Shown piece by piece: positions 36,535 to 45,232 of a stretch of 64,000 nucleotides of DNA. Source of the DNA: Herbivorax alkaliphila (GTDB taxonomy: Bacteria > Bacillota > Clostridia > Acetivibrionales > Acetivibrionaceae). The position numbers were made by a program, and so were the translations under genes. The stretch lies in contig NZ_JAVDDS010000001.1 in NCBI RefSeq assembly GCF_030848475.1, positions 1-64,000 of the forward strand, in the 5' to 3' direction. The notes under the pieces were generated by a model. The model was not told where the DNA came from. It saw nothing but the letters and a program-made list of their open reading frames with translations, and made no database searches. How positions within the stretch are numbered: position 1 is the stretch's first letter; every line of letters begins with the position of its first letter.

Positions 36535-37764
36535 TTAATCAATTTTTTCAAATGCATCTACACTATAATTATTCATTGGATCCCAAAAAAGCCATTCTTC
36601 ATATCCTGCATCATAAACAGCTTGTATTTGCTGTTTTGCCTGTTCAACTCCATAGCTTTGATAATTGCCCTGACCTATCCAAGAACCCGTGAAATCTTGC
36701 AAAAATGGTCTTATAACAGGTGTATGCCCTTCCACATCTTCATACCTTGATTGAGCTTTTAAAAGCGTATTTAAAACTACTCCATATGGATCTAAATCCG
36801 GTTTTGGAAACACTACACCGTTAATTGACTGTCCCAACGCATAGTGAGAAGGATATATCATAGGGGATATATAGTCTAATTCCTTTCCAACATGCTCAAA
36901 GTATTGACCTATTCCCTCTCTGTCACCAGGACTCTCGCAAACAATTGCAAATATATCGCCAGATATTATTTCCCCATGTAATTCCTGCCTTGCATAGGAC
37001 AAAAAGTCATTTACAACTTGATATGCTTCCCTGTCATCCTGGCTTTCAAATACCATATCACTTCTTCTTCCATCTGGAAACCTTATATAATCAAACTGAA
37101 TTTCATTAAAACCTCTATCTAGTGCTTCTCTTGCAAGATCTATTGCATACTGCCAGGATTCTTCGTTGTAAGGATCCACCCAATTTACACCATTAAAAAC
37201 GTATAGTCCACCATCGTTATTTTTTATAGCATACTCAGGTTTATTTTCTGCAAGAATTGGGTCTTTAAAAACCACTATTCTTCCTATTGAATATATATCA
37301 TTTTCCTCTAATTCGCTTGTAACTTTATCAATATCATATCTTGATGCAACTGCTCCCATTTCATTTGCCAATGGAACATCTGAGTTATATCCTACTATAC
37401 CCTTTTCATTTTTTATGTCTATAACATAGGCATTTATTTCGGTAGTATTTGCAAGATCAATATAGCGTTGCAGCCTCACTCCTGCTGTAGATGAAGTCAA
37501 GTATAGTCCTCTTGCCTTAACTCTTTTTTTATCTGCATTATTAAAGGGAGTGCCATCTCCTTCATCTTCCTCTTCTTCCTCTTCCTCAAAATCTTCAGTA
37601 TCATTTAAAGACTCATCAATTTCATTTTGAGTTTCTGGAACTGGAGTATTTACCGGCTTATCTCCTTCCTCTTCAAGAGCATTTATACCACATCCAACTA
37701 AAACTACAACTAAAGTACTAATTAAAGTTAATAACCAAATACTTTTAATAAACGATTTTTTCAT
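36535..37764 (-). CDS. Putative glycoside hydrolase lipoprotein (DUF4015)
   Basis: A 409-residue lipoprotein: signal peptide with lipobox LVGC (Cys about residue 25), a disordered acidic linker with a Glu run (about 55-70), then a TIM-barrel DUF4015 domain related to glycoside hydrolases (about 85-409). Visible conserved stretches are RGLYLTS, FNEIQFDYIRFPDGR with acidic candidates, and YISPMIYPSHY. ATG follows GGGAGG. Substrate unknown; an extracellular polysaccharide is plausible. Confidence 0.85.
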   Translation of the reverse strand: MKKSFIKSIWLLTLISTLVVVLVGCGINALEEEGDKPVNTPVPETQNEIDESLNDTEDFEEEEEEEDEGDGTPFNNADKKRVKARGLYLTSSTAGVRLQRYIDLANTTEINAYVIDIKNEKGIVGYNSDVPLANEMGAVASRYDIDKVTSELEENDIYSIGRIVVFKDPILAENKPEYAIKNNDGGLYVFNGVNWVDPYNEESWQYAIDLAREALDRGFNEIQFDYIRFPDGRRSDMVFESQDDREAYQVVNDFLSYARQELHGEIISGDIFAIVCESPGDREGIGQYFEHVGKELDYISPMIYPSHYALGQSINGVVFPKPDLDPYGVVLNTLLKAQSRYEDVEGHTPVIRPFLQDFTGSWIGQGNYQSYGVEQAKQQIQAVYDAGYEEWLFWDPMNNYSVDAFEKID

Positions 37765-37922
37765 AGAAAACGACCTCCCAATTAGTTTTTAATAAAAAAT
37801 ATACACAAATGCAAACATTGTAAAAAATACCAGAAACACCTAATACAAGCCCTGTAAAAGAATTGTTTACATTTAAACTTTATCAAAAAAATAAGAAAAA
37901 AGCAATAAGCCAATTTGTTCTA

Positions 37923-37987
37923 TGTGTACATAATAAATGTAAATAATAATATTTTATATTTTCATTAAGATAAATGACATCCACACC
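37923..37987 (+). repeat. MITE-like repeat, copy at 37.9 kb
   Basis: Begins TGTGTACATAATAAATGTAA and ends ATAAATGACATCCACACC, corresponding to both ends of the copy at 34930-34995, with an A/T-rich middle including TATATTTTCATT. It lies in the gap between the chemoreceptor and the DUF4015 gene. Confidence 0.55.
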
Positions 37988-37997
37988 TTTTGTTCTA

Positions 37998-38036
37998 TAA
38001 AAAAAGCCAACATATCAATTATATGATAGGCTGGCT
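37998..38036 (-). terminator. Terminator of the chemoreceptor gene
   Basis: Imperfect stem AGCCAGCCTATCATA / TGATATGTTGGCT followed by TTTTTTT on the minus strand. Confidence 0.8.
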
Positions 38037-38044
38037 AAAGTAAA

Positions 38045-38068
38045 GTCATTTAGCTCTAGCTAAACAAG
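38045..38068. repeat. Degenerate dispersed hairpin, copy F
   Basis: CATTTAGCTCTAGCTAAAC keeps the palindromic core of the terminal hairpin only. It lies directly after the chemoreceptor stop codon. Confidence 0.4.
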
Positions 38069-38076
38069 ATTTAAAA

Positions 38077-39936
38077 TTAATATTTACCATATTCTTTTTC
38101 ATCTAAAGATATTTCTGACGTAGCTGGTATATGGGAACTATCTTCTAAATTTTTCTTTTCATAGTTTGTTCCCTTTTGTTCATTTTTAAAAGAAGTTTTC
38201 TTTTCAATCATATCTTCAAGCATATTAATCATATCAGAATTTATTGGATTCCCATTGCTAAAATTAGATGTTTCTTTCAGCTTGAATTTTCTAACAGACT
38301 CTTTTAACAACTCAGCCTGACTTGATAATTCTTCACTTGCAGAAGCACTTTCTTCAGCAGTAGCAGAATTTGTTTGCACAACTTGGGATACTTCTGAAAC
38401 AGCCTGATTTACTTGAGATATTCCTGTAGCCTGTTCATTTGACGCTTGTGTAATTTCTCCTACAAGATCAACAGCCTTTGTAACTCCTTCTACTATTTTT
38501 TTCAATGCTTCTGATGTATCATTTGCAATTTTCGTTCCTGTTCCAACTTTTGATATACAGCCTTCAATCATCTCTGTTGTCTCCTTAGCTGCATTTGCAC
38601 TCCTTGCTGCAAGATTTCTAACTTCTTCTGCCACTACAGCAAAACCTTTTCCATGCTGACCTGCTCTGGCAGCTTCAACTGCTGCATTGAGGGCAAGAAT
38701 ATTAGTCTGAAAAGCTATTTCATCTATTACTTTAATTATTTTTGAAATGTTAGAGGATGACTCATTAATGTCAGACATAGCATTAAGCATTCCATCCATC
38801 TGACCATTTCCTTCAATGGCATCCTCTTTTGCAGCCAACGCTAAATCATTTGCCCTGTTTGCATTAGCAGCATTTTGCTTTGTCTGTGTAGCCACCTGAT
38901 CAATAGACGTCGTTACCTCTTCTATTGAGCTTGCCTGTTCTGTTGCCCCTTGAGACAACAGCTGACTAGAAGATGATACCTGATTTGAACCTGCAGCCAC
39001 TTGATCCGATGCCGAACTTATGTTAGAAAGAATTTCATTGTTGGCTCTAAGCATCTCATTAATATTTTTTCCTAAAATATCTTTATCTGATTTAACTTTA
39101 AGCTCAACAGTCAAGTCACCATCTGCCATCCTTTCAACTGTAAAAGCCTGCTCTCTTATATTTTCAATCATATTACCAAAAGACTTCATCAAACTGCCTA
39201 TTTCATCTTTTGTATTAGAATCAATTTCAACCTCCACATCTCCTACTGCCAGCTTATCAGCAGCTTTAACCATTTTTTTAACTGGCTTGCTAATGATATT
39301 AGATATAAATATTCCAAGTATTATAGCAAAAATCATAGCTCCTGCAATAATCATTATCATAGCTGTAATAGTATCATTTGTTGTGCTCGTTAATTCCGCT
39401 GATATAATTTCACCCTCTTCAGTTTTCATATTTACAAGTCCATCAATTCTCTCCTGAACCCCTTCTGCCAGTGCAACCGCTTCACCTTCCATAAGCTCAA
39501 TTGCCTGCTCATTTTCTCCTTCTAATGCCAAGTTCACTATATTGTCCCGTATTGGATTGAACCTTTCCATATTTGAGACTAGCTCATCAAAATCTCTCTG
39601 GACTTCAGCATCGTTAATATATTCTTCAAACTCAGCCAAATTTTCTCCTATTATATTGTCATGTTCATTAATAAGATTTACATACTGCTCTATATTGCTA
39701 GTATCCTCCTGCATAACAGCATCTCTGTATGCACCACGTATTATCTGATTTGAAACTGCAACGTTTTGAATGTCGCCTAAAGCTATTCCGTACTCAAGAT
39801 ACAAATCTGTATAGCTTTGATTAATATTTCTTATATTGACTATACCTACAACACCTACAACACCTGCAATCAAAGCCACAAAAATAAATCCTGTCAAAAG
39901 CTTCATTGAAATTTTTAGATTGTAAAACCACTTCAT
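38077..39936 (-). CDS. Methyl-accepting chemotaxis protein
   Basis: A 619-residue chemoreceptor: helix 1 (about 9-30), an extracellular four-helix-bundle sensor (about 31-185), helix 2 (about 188-210), HAMP and HAMP-like segments, then a long cytoplasmic coiled coil with the signalling tip [18 protein letters not shown] 39936 is chosen because AAGGAG lies 10 bp upstream; an in-frame ATG at 39945 is too close. It signals to CheA/CheW, which are not in the window. The ligand is unknown. A terminator follows. Confidence 0.95.
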   Translation of the reverse strand: MKWFYNLKISMKLLTGFIFVALIAGVVGVVGIVNIRNINQSYTDLYLEYGIALGDIQNVAVSNQIIRGAYRDAVMQEDTSNIEQYVNLINEHDNIIGENLAEFEEYINDAEVQRDFDELVSNMERFNPIRDNIVNLALEGENEQAIELMEGEAVALAEGVQERIDGLVNMKTEEGEIISAELTSTTNDTITAMIMIIAGAMIFAIILGIFISNIISKPVKKMVKAADKLAVGDVEVEIDSNTKDEIGSLMKSFGNMIENIREQAFTVERMADGDLTVELKVKSDKDILGKNINEMLRANNEILSNISSASDQVAAGSNQVSSSSQLLSQGATEQASSIEEVTTSIDQVATQTKQNAANANRANDLALAAKEDAIEGNGQMDGMLNAMSDINESSSNISKIIKVIDEIAFQTNILALNAAVEAARAGQHGKGFAVVAEEVRNLAARSANAAKETTEMIEGCISKVGTGTKIANDTSEALKKIVEGVTKAVDLVGEITQASNEQATGISQVNQAVSEVSQVVQTNSATAEESASASEELSSQAELLKESVRKFKLKETSNFSNGNPINSDMINMLEDMIEKKTSFKNEQKGTNYEKKNLEDSSHIPATSEISLDEKEYGKY

Positions 39937-40216
39937 AGTTACCATACTCCTTTCTTAATTGAATTACTGCATAGATTGTTTTTTGCCCAAGAGTCATTTA
40001 AGGGCATTAGGCAAATATCTAATACACATAGTTACTCGTACACAATTAGTTTTAATACATATCATGAGAAATTTCCCTATAGATTATAGGAAAAAATTCT
40101 AAAAAGAGATAAGTTTCTGCTCCTTATGGAAAAATTTAAGAAAAACATAAGTTTTATTTTTCTGTTAATTATATTAATTCTACAAGTAATTTTAAAATCC
40201 TTTATTTTTATGAAAT
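39937..40216. other. AT-rich intergenic region, no gene seen
   Basis: Upstream region of the chemoreceptor. No coding frame, RNA gene or consensus promoter recognised. Confidence 0.35.
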
Positions 40217-40291
40217 TTTTTCACAATATACTTTCTATTTAGGTTGCATAATATTTAATTGTTCTTCACCTTTATTATATACCCCCTTTCG
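40217..40291 (-). repeat. MITE-like repeat, degenerate copy at 40.2 kb
   Basis: Minus strand starts GGGGGTATATAATAAAGGTG and AAGAACAATTAAATATTATG, matching the left half of the family; the other end is not recognisable. It lies just upstream of the promoter of the histidine kinase. Confidence 0.5.
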
Positions 40292-40300
40292 ACAAACACT

Positions 40301-40329
40301 TTGACATGTAGAGCATGTATATATATAAT
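40301..40329 (+). promoter_or_regulatory. Promoter of the sensor kinase gene
   Basis: Consensus TTGACA, 17-bp spacer, TATAAT. It lies about 130 bp before the start codon, leaving a long leader. Confidence 0.75.
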
Positions 40330-40460
40330 TTAATTATTAAAACATTTTGTATTTAGGAATAAGGCAATACTAACCTCCATTTTTAAGTAGAAGATTTTAC
40401 ATAGTTATTTATTTTATTATTGCTATTATTATATCTGAAATAAAACAGGAGAGATAAATA

Positions 40461-42965
40461 ATGAAACATTATTTTATGTCAAATATCACAGACTGCTTTT
40501 GTATAAAAAAACTTTTTAAAGTTATTTTTTTATCAATGTACAGATTTATAGAAAATTTAACTTTTATAAAAAAAGTTTTAATTGTGCTGTTTTTGTTCCT
40601 GATTTTTTTTGCTTCTACTCCTGTTTATTCTAGTTCGTATAATGAAGATGAATTTATTCTTTTGAATGAAAATTGGCAATATCATATAGGGGATTCTCTT
40701 ACAGGAAGTAATGATTTGCCTCTTTTGATACAGGATGACAATTTCGAGTGGACTGATGTGGAGATATCAACTTATATAGAAAGACCTGACGATTGTGATG
40801 TAGCTTGGCTTAGAATAAAAATACCAGATGCGGATTGGATATCACCTGCTATTTATTTTGAAGAAATATATGGTGAATCTATTTCAATGTACATAAATGA
40901 ACGACTAATTCTTGACACTGGGGACTCATATTTAAGAAGTGACAAAAACTCATTTGTTGTACCATTTATCTCTGAAGATTATGGACAATATTTATACATT
41001 CGCATAGCATTAAATCGTTATCACAGATTTGGCCCTATACATAATGTTTATATGGGAGACTACCAGCACCTGTCGCTTTTGTTTACAAGAAAAGGACATT
41101 CCAGCGAAATATTGGGGTTCTGTTTAATATTTTTGGGCGTAGTTTTGCTTATTACAGCATTTCTTATTGCTGGTTCTAATAAAAAGATTGTTATTTCTCT
41201 ATGTCCTGTATTGATTTGCATGGGGTTAATTTACATCGTACATTTCTCTCGCTTTGTTGCAAGATTTCCTGAGTACGACTGGATTCTAAATGGATTGTTT
41301 AGCTCTCTTATATTGGCATCATTGTTTTCAATAACCTATTTTTTTAAACAAATTTTTGGATCAGGGTATAGAAAAATAATAGATATCTGTTTAAAGTTAA
41401 CACTGATTATATTCTTTATTATGCTATTACATAATGCTTTAGATAACTTTTCATTAGGCTATCACGCCTACGTTTATATCCTTGGAGGCTGGTCATTAAT
41501 TAATATATCAATACTCTTGATAAGTGCCTCATATAATTCATATAAAGGGAACACTGATGCCAAGATATTTATGTTAGGCTTTTGTATATTTGCACTCATT
41601 TTAATAACTGAAATGTTTGTATTTTTATTTTATTCTAATAATTATAGATTTTCAGTTTTTAAATGGGGCATTCTAGCATTTATACTTTCACATATAATAA
41701 TTCTAGGAAGGAAAATTACTTCTTTTCATAATAAAACAATTCTCTATTCTAAAGAACTTGAACAAAAGAATACCCAATTGGATTTAATGTGGAATGAAGT
41801 TAAAGAGTCTAGGGACAATCTTGCAGAACTCAATAGAACTTTAGAAGATAAAGTTATTGAAAGAACTCACCAGCTTCAAGAAGCAAATGAAGAACTGGTT
41901 TTGCTTAATGAAGAATTACATGCCTCAAATGTAGAACTAAACGATACCCTAGAAATGCTAAAAAATACCCAAGATCAATTGATAAAATCAGAAAAAATGG
42001 CAGCATTAGGTCAACTTGTTTCAGGAATTGCCCATGAATTAAATACTCCTTTAGCTGCTATACAGGCTTCAGTCAACAATATAACAGAATATACTCAAAC
42101 TATATTTAGCTTGTTTTTTGATTTCCTCGAAGATATTACAACTGAAAAAATTCAAATGTTTTTATGCCTTCTTAAAAATTCAAAAAACAATAGCAACTAT
42201 ATTTCCACAAGAGATGAAAGAAAACAAAAAAGAGCACTATTAAAAGAATTAAATCAGCTGGAAATAAAAAATGCACGTAGACTTGCAGAACAACTTACTG
42301 CTTTAGGTATATTAGATTATAAACCCTATATTAAAATTTTGGAAAATCCTAAGCTTCATGTAATAATTGAAATAGTTTATTTAATAGTAAGCCTTAAAAA
42401 TAGTTCATATACCCTATCTTTAGCTGCAGAAAAAACCACTAAAGTTGTATTTGCACTAAAATCCTATTCCCATCAGGGAAATTTAAATAAGAATGAAGAA
42501 ACAGACATAATTGAAAGCATCGAGACAGTGCTTACAATATATAATAATAAAATCAAGTCAGGTGTAGAAGTTGTAAAAAACTATACCCCTCTTCCTAAAA
42601 TAAAATCTAATGTTGATGAACTTACACAGGTATGGACAAATATAATTCACAATGCCCTTCAGGCTATGAATTATAATGGAACCCTCTCAATAGATACCTA
42701 TATACAGAACAAGTATATAGTTGTATCAATTACCGATTCAGGTTCAGGAATTCCTGATGACATAAGGGATAAAATATTTCAGCCTTTTTTCACAACCAAA
42801 CCTTTAGGTGAAGGAACTGGATTAGGACTTGACATTGTAAGTAAAATCATTAAAAATCATTATGGAAAAATTGAAGTGAGCAGTAAACCTGGTAAAACAA
42901 CTTTTTCTGTTTTTATTCCAATGCAGGAAAATATAAATTCCGAGATAACTGATGGTAGTATATAG
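40461..42965 (+). CDS. Polytopic membrane sensor histidine kinase (7TM type), ComP-like position
   Basis: An 834-residue sensor kinase. N-terminal membrane segment (about 37-57), an extracellular beta-rich domain (about 60-215) resembling 7TMR-DISM ectodomains, seven membrane helices (about 217-425), a coiled coil (about 430-510), then the kinase core. H-box: GIAHELNTPLAAI with phospho-acceptor H525. N-box: NIIHNALQ (N727, N731). G-boxes: DSGSGIPDD and GEGTGLGLDI. H525 to N727 is about 200 residues, roughly 90 more than usual, because of a helical insertion. ATG follows CAGGAGAG. It is next to a peptide/isoprenoid-synthase gene pair and two response regulators, so it is the likely receptor for the modified peptide, as ComP is for ComX; this is inference. 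Confidence 0.9.
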   Translation: MKHYFMSNITDCFCIKKLFKVIFLSMYRFIENLTFIKKVLIVLFLFLIFFASTPVYSSSYNEDEFILLNENWQYHIGDSLTGSNDLPLLIQDDNFEWTDVEISTYIERPDDCDVAWLRIKIPDADWISPAIYFEEIYGESISMYINERLILDTGDSYLRSDKNSFVVPFISEDYGQYLYIRIALNRYHRFGPIHNVYMGDYQHLSLLFTRKGHSSEILGFCLIFLGVVLLITAFLIAGSNKKIVISLCPVLICMGLIYIVHFSRFVARFPEYDWILNGLFSSLILASLFSITYFFKQIFGSGYRKIIDICLKLTLIIFFIMLLHNALDNFSLGYHAYVYILGGWSLINISILLISASYNSYKGNTDAKIFMLGFCIFALILITEMFVFLFYSNNYRFSVFKWGILAFILSHIIILGRKITSFHNKTILYSKELEQKNTQLDLMWNEVKESRDNLAELNRTLEDKVIERTHQLQEANEELVLLNEELHASNVELNDTLEMLKNTQDQLIKSEKMAALGQLVSGIAHELNTPLAAIQASVNNITEYTQTIFSLFFDFLEDITTEKIQMFLCLLKNSKNNSNYISTRDERKQKRALLKELNQLEIKNARRLAEQLTALGILDYKPYIKILENPKLHVIIEIVYLIVSLKNSSYTLSLAAEKTTKVVFALKSYSHQGNLNKNEETDIIESIETVLTIYNNKIKSGVEVVKNYTPLPKIKSNVDELTQVWTNIIHNALQAMNYNGTLSIDTYIQNKYIVVSITDSGSGIPDDIRDKIFQPFFTTKPLGEGTGLGLDIVSKIIKNHYGKIEVSSKPGKTTFSVFIPMQENINSEITDGSI

Positions 42966-42990
42966 ATAATTGTAATTTAAACTTTACTAA

Positions 42991-43212
42991 CTACCATTCA
43001 TAATCTCTACTTCCAACTTCTTCACCTGAATAGGGTAGTACAATATAAAATAGATTTTGCTTTTCCTCAAGAACCTTTATTTCATTATCACCTGTAGATA
43101 TACCAAATTCCTTTTCAATAGTTTTATTAGGTTCTTTTAATAAGTTTTGTTTAAATTCCTCGTCACAAGTAGCTTTTTTTATTATCTTTTCTCTAAGTTC
43201 CTCTGCTTTCAT
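42991..43212 (-). CDS. NHLP-leader peptide precursor ending in Trp (ComX-like candidate)
   Basis: A 73-residue peptide. Residues 1-60 follow the pattern of NHLP (nitrile-hydratase-like) leaders: EELREKIIKKATCDEEFKQN near the N-terminus, LLKEPNKTIEKEFGI, NEIKVLEE and then YIVLP (56-60), the standard end of such leaders. The 13-residue remainder ends in YEW, with Trp73 directly before the TAG stop. Ribosome binding site AAGGAGGG is strong. The gene starts 50 bp after an isoprenoid-synthase-fold gene on the same strand, matching the comQ-comX order of Bacillus, where ComQ prenylates a Trp near the ComX C-terminus. Alternative: a precursor for another RiPP modification; no radical SAM, LanM or YcaO enzyme is in the window. 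Confidence 0.85.
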   Translation of the reverse strand: MKAEELREKIIKKATCDEEFKQNLLKEPNKTIEKEFGISTGDNEIKVLEEKQNLFYIVLPYSGEEVGSRDYEW

Positions 43213-43262
43213 CTAGAACCCTCCTTTTTTTTACTTATTTTGCTTACCTAGGTACACTCACT

Positions 43263-44231
43263 TCAAATATTAAAAATGTTTTTATCAACCCAATTAGAGA
43301 ATCCTCCCATCTCTATTTTTCTCTTTTTTTCCAAACACTTTCGTCTTTGATCTTCCATGAACCCCAATATACTGTTATTATATTCTTTTATATAAATATT
43401 TTTATCTTCTATCATTAAATTTAAGTTATAAGAATTTTCACGCAATACAGTACACAGCTTATCTACTATTGTCCCAAAGATTATTTCTTCTTTGACATCA
43501 GATGCCTTTATATCCATACTATACTTTATTCCTTCCTTTTTCATAAATTCTCTCAACAAAATATTGGTGTTACTTTTTTTAAGATCCTTTTCCCAATCAA
43601 TATAATCATCTGCAATTTGAAGAGAAAATAAAATTTTATCAACAGCTTTAGAATAAATATTTAATAGTTTTTCCTTTTTGGATAAAACACAAATTCCTGT
43701 TACAGCAATTTTAACCAACTCTGCTTTTGATGAAACTATAGATACCATTTCCTCTTCTAGTAGAGAAATTTCATTGTTTATATTTTTTTGTTCATCTGTA
43801 ATGGATTTACTCCATCTCTTCATGTAAAAGTCATAATAATCCCAAATTTTCTTATGGGATTCAAAAATTTCTCTGTAAATAGACATGAATTCTAAAAAAA
43901 ATAAATTTCCTAGTGATATCATTTCGGGCATGTCTTTGAGTTCTATTTCTCTATCAATTAAATCATCTTGTATAAATGCGAACAACATCATAAATGTATT
44001 GGCTACTGTAATTTTTATACATATATCTTTTTTGACCCCACATTCATGGTTTACCCAAAAGGAAAGCAAATAGCATATATAGTTTTTTGAAGCATTCTCC
44101 TCAAATACATTGTATCGGCTAAGATATTTTTTCCCTGTATCACTTAAGCCTTCAGGATAATTTGATATAATTTCCTGACAATTTTCAAATACCTTTTTTA
44201 ACTCATCATAAAAGTCATAAAAAAATTTCAT
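43263..44231 (-). CDS. Class I isoprenoid-synthase-fold protein (ComQ-like candidate)
   Basis: A 322-residue all-helical protein with the two Asp-rich motifs of trans-prenyltransferases: DDLID at 89-93 and DDYID at 208-212, followed by WEKDLKK. These bind Mg2+ and a prenyl diphosphate. Overall similarity to chain-elongating polyprenyl synthases is weak (no GGKR-type N-terminal motif), as in ComQ, which transfers a prenyl group to the ComX peptide. Size is close to ComQ. No membrane segment. Ribosome binding site AAAGAGGT lies before ATG 44231. Its pairing with the NHLP peptide gene downstream suggests that the peptide is the substrate. A terpene synthase acting on small molecules cannot be ruled out. 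Confidence 0.82.
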   Translation of the reverse strand: MKFFYDFYDELKKVFENCQEIISNYPEGLSDTGKKYLSRYNVFEENASKNYICYLLSFWVNHECGVKKDICIKITVANTFMMLFAFIQDDLIDREIELKDMPEMISLGNLFFLEFMSIYREIFESHKKIWDYYDFYMKRWSKSITDEQKNINNEISLLEEEMVSIVSSKAELVKIAVTGICVLSKKEKLLNIYSKAVDKILFSLQIADDYIDWEKDLKKSNTNILLREFMKKEGIKYSMDIKASDVKEEIIFGTIVDKLCTVLRENSYNLNLMIEDKNIYIKEYNNSILGFMEDQRRKCLEKKRKIEMGGFSNWVDKNIFNI

Positions 44232-44278
44232 ATCTTATACCTCTTTTTAAGTTAAATAATATTCTTTCTATAAAAAAT

Positions 44279-44338
44279 ATCATACTACAAAGCTCAACTA
44301 TTTCAGTCACTATATTTTGTAATCAAACTACTTTTGAC
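44279..44338 (-). promoter_or_regulatory. Candidate promoter region of the isoprenoid-synthase/peptide operon
   Basis: TATGAT (44279-44284, minus strand) is a possible -10 box about 48 bp before the start codon. Upstream, two TAGTT motifs in direct orientation lie 30 bp apart, a spacing of about three DNA turns. LytTR regulators bind direct repeats, so these are a possible but weak target for the neighbouring LytTR regulator. Confidence 0.25.
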
Positions 44339-44433
44339 AATCATTTTGATTATTTTTGTTTAAATATTTGCAAATATATTATATAATTATATCGGTAGAT
44401 GTTATTTATAATTAATGCTTTTGGAGGGATTTA

Positions 44434-45123
44434 GTGAATTGTGATGCATTTAACAAAGTTGCTATTATCTTAATAGACGATGAAAGAATTGTCTTAAACA
44501 GCTTGAAGTCAGAATTATCAACTTATATTGACGACAAATATGCCATAGAAATTGCAGAAAGTAGCTTTGAAGCCCTCGAATTGGTAGATGAACTTCTTTC
44601 AGATGAATATGATATTCCTGTAATTATTTGCGACTATATAATGCCAGAAATGAAAGGGGATGTTTTGCTTAATAAAATTCATCAGAAATCTCCCCATACA
44701 TTAAAAATATTGCTTACCGGCCAAGCGGTTATCGATGGCGTAGCAAATGCAATAAACAATGCTGAGTTATACAAATATTTTGACAAACCATGGGATAAAA
44801 AAGACCTTAAAAAAGCTATTACTGAAGGCATAGACTTATACTATATGAAAAAGAGACAACAAGAGGATTTTTTATTTCTTTCTAGTGAAGAAATGCAAAT
44901 AAAGCAAAAAATACAGGATATGGAGAACTCTCTCTTAAAAGAAAGATTTCTAAACTCAAATGAAGCAGGTGAAATTATATCTCATTTAAATACTTTAAAA
45001 GAAATGTATTCAACGGTGCTAAAACTAAAAAATATAATCGACTCATGCGATGATATAAGAATATCAAATATTGAATCAGAAATAGATAGTCTTAGAAATA
45101 TGTTGAAAATAATAGAAACATGA
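44434..45123 (+). CDS. Response regulator, receiver domain with coiled-coil tail
   Basis: A 229-residue receiver-domain protein. Acidic pocket IDDER near the N-terminus, phospho-acceptor D67 in ICDYIMPE, Thr in LLTGQA, and Lys in FDKPWDKKDL, all as in HupR/RpfG-type receivers. The remainder (about 140-229) is charged, helical and probably coiled coil, with no DNA-binding or enzymatic domain. Start is GTG 44434 behind GGAGGG. It is divergent from the isoprenoid-synthase gene. It may act as a phosphate sink or adaptor between the kinase and the next regulator; not demonstrable here. Confidence 0.9.
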   Translation: MNCDAFNKVAIILIDDERIVLNSLKSELSTYIDDKYAIEIAESSFEALELVDELLSDEYDIPVIICDYIMPEMKGDVLLNKIHQKSPHTLKILLTGQAVIDGVANAINNAELYKYFDKPWDKKDLKKAITEGIDLYYMKKRQQEDFLFLSSEEMQIKQKIQDMENSLLKERFLNSNEAGEIISHLNTLKEMYSTVLKLKNIIDSCDDIRISNIESEIDSLRNMLKIIET

Positions 45124-45128
45124 TATTT

Positions 45129-45165
45129 AGTGAGCTAGCTTAGCTTTAGCTAACTCTAAACATTA
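45129..45165. repeat. Degenerate dispersed hairpin, copy G
   Basis: AGCTAGCTTAGCTTTAGCTA followed by a CTAAACATT string keeps the TTAGCTTTAGCTAA core. Lies between the two response-regulator genes. Confidence 0.4.
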
Positions 45166-45232
45166 AAAATAAAATTGAGTTTAAGAAAACTTAAAATAAT
45201 AAATAATATTTTTTTTAAATGGAGACCGTATT

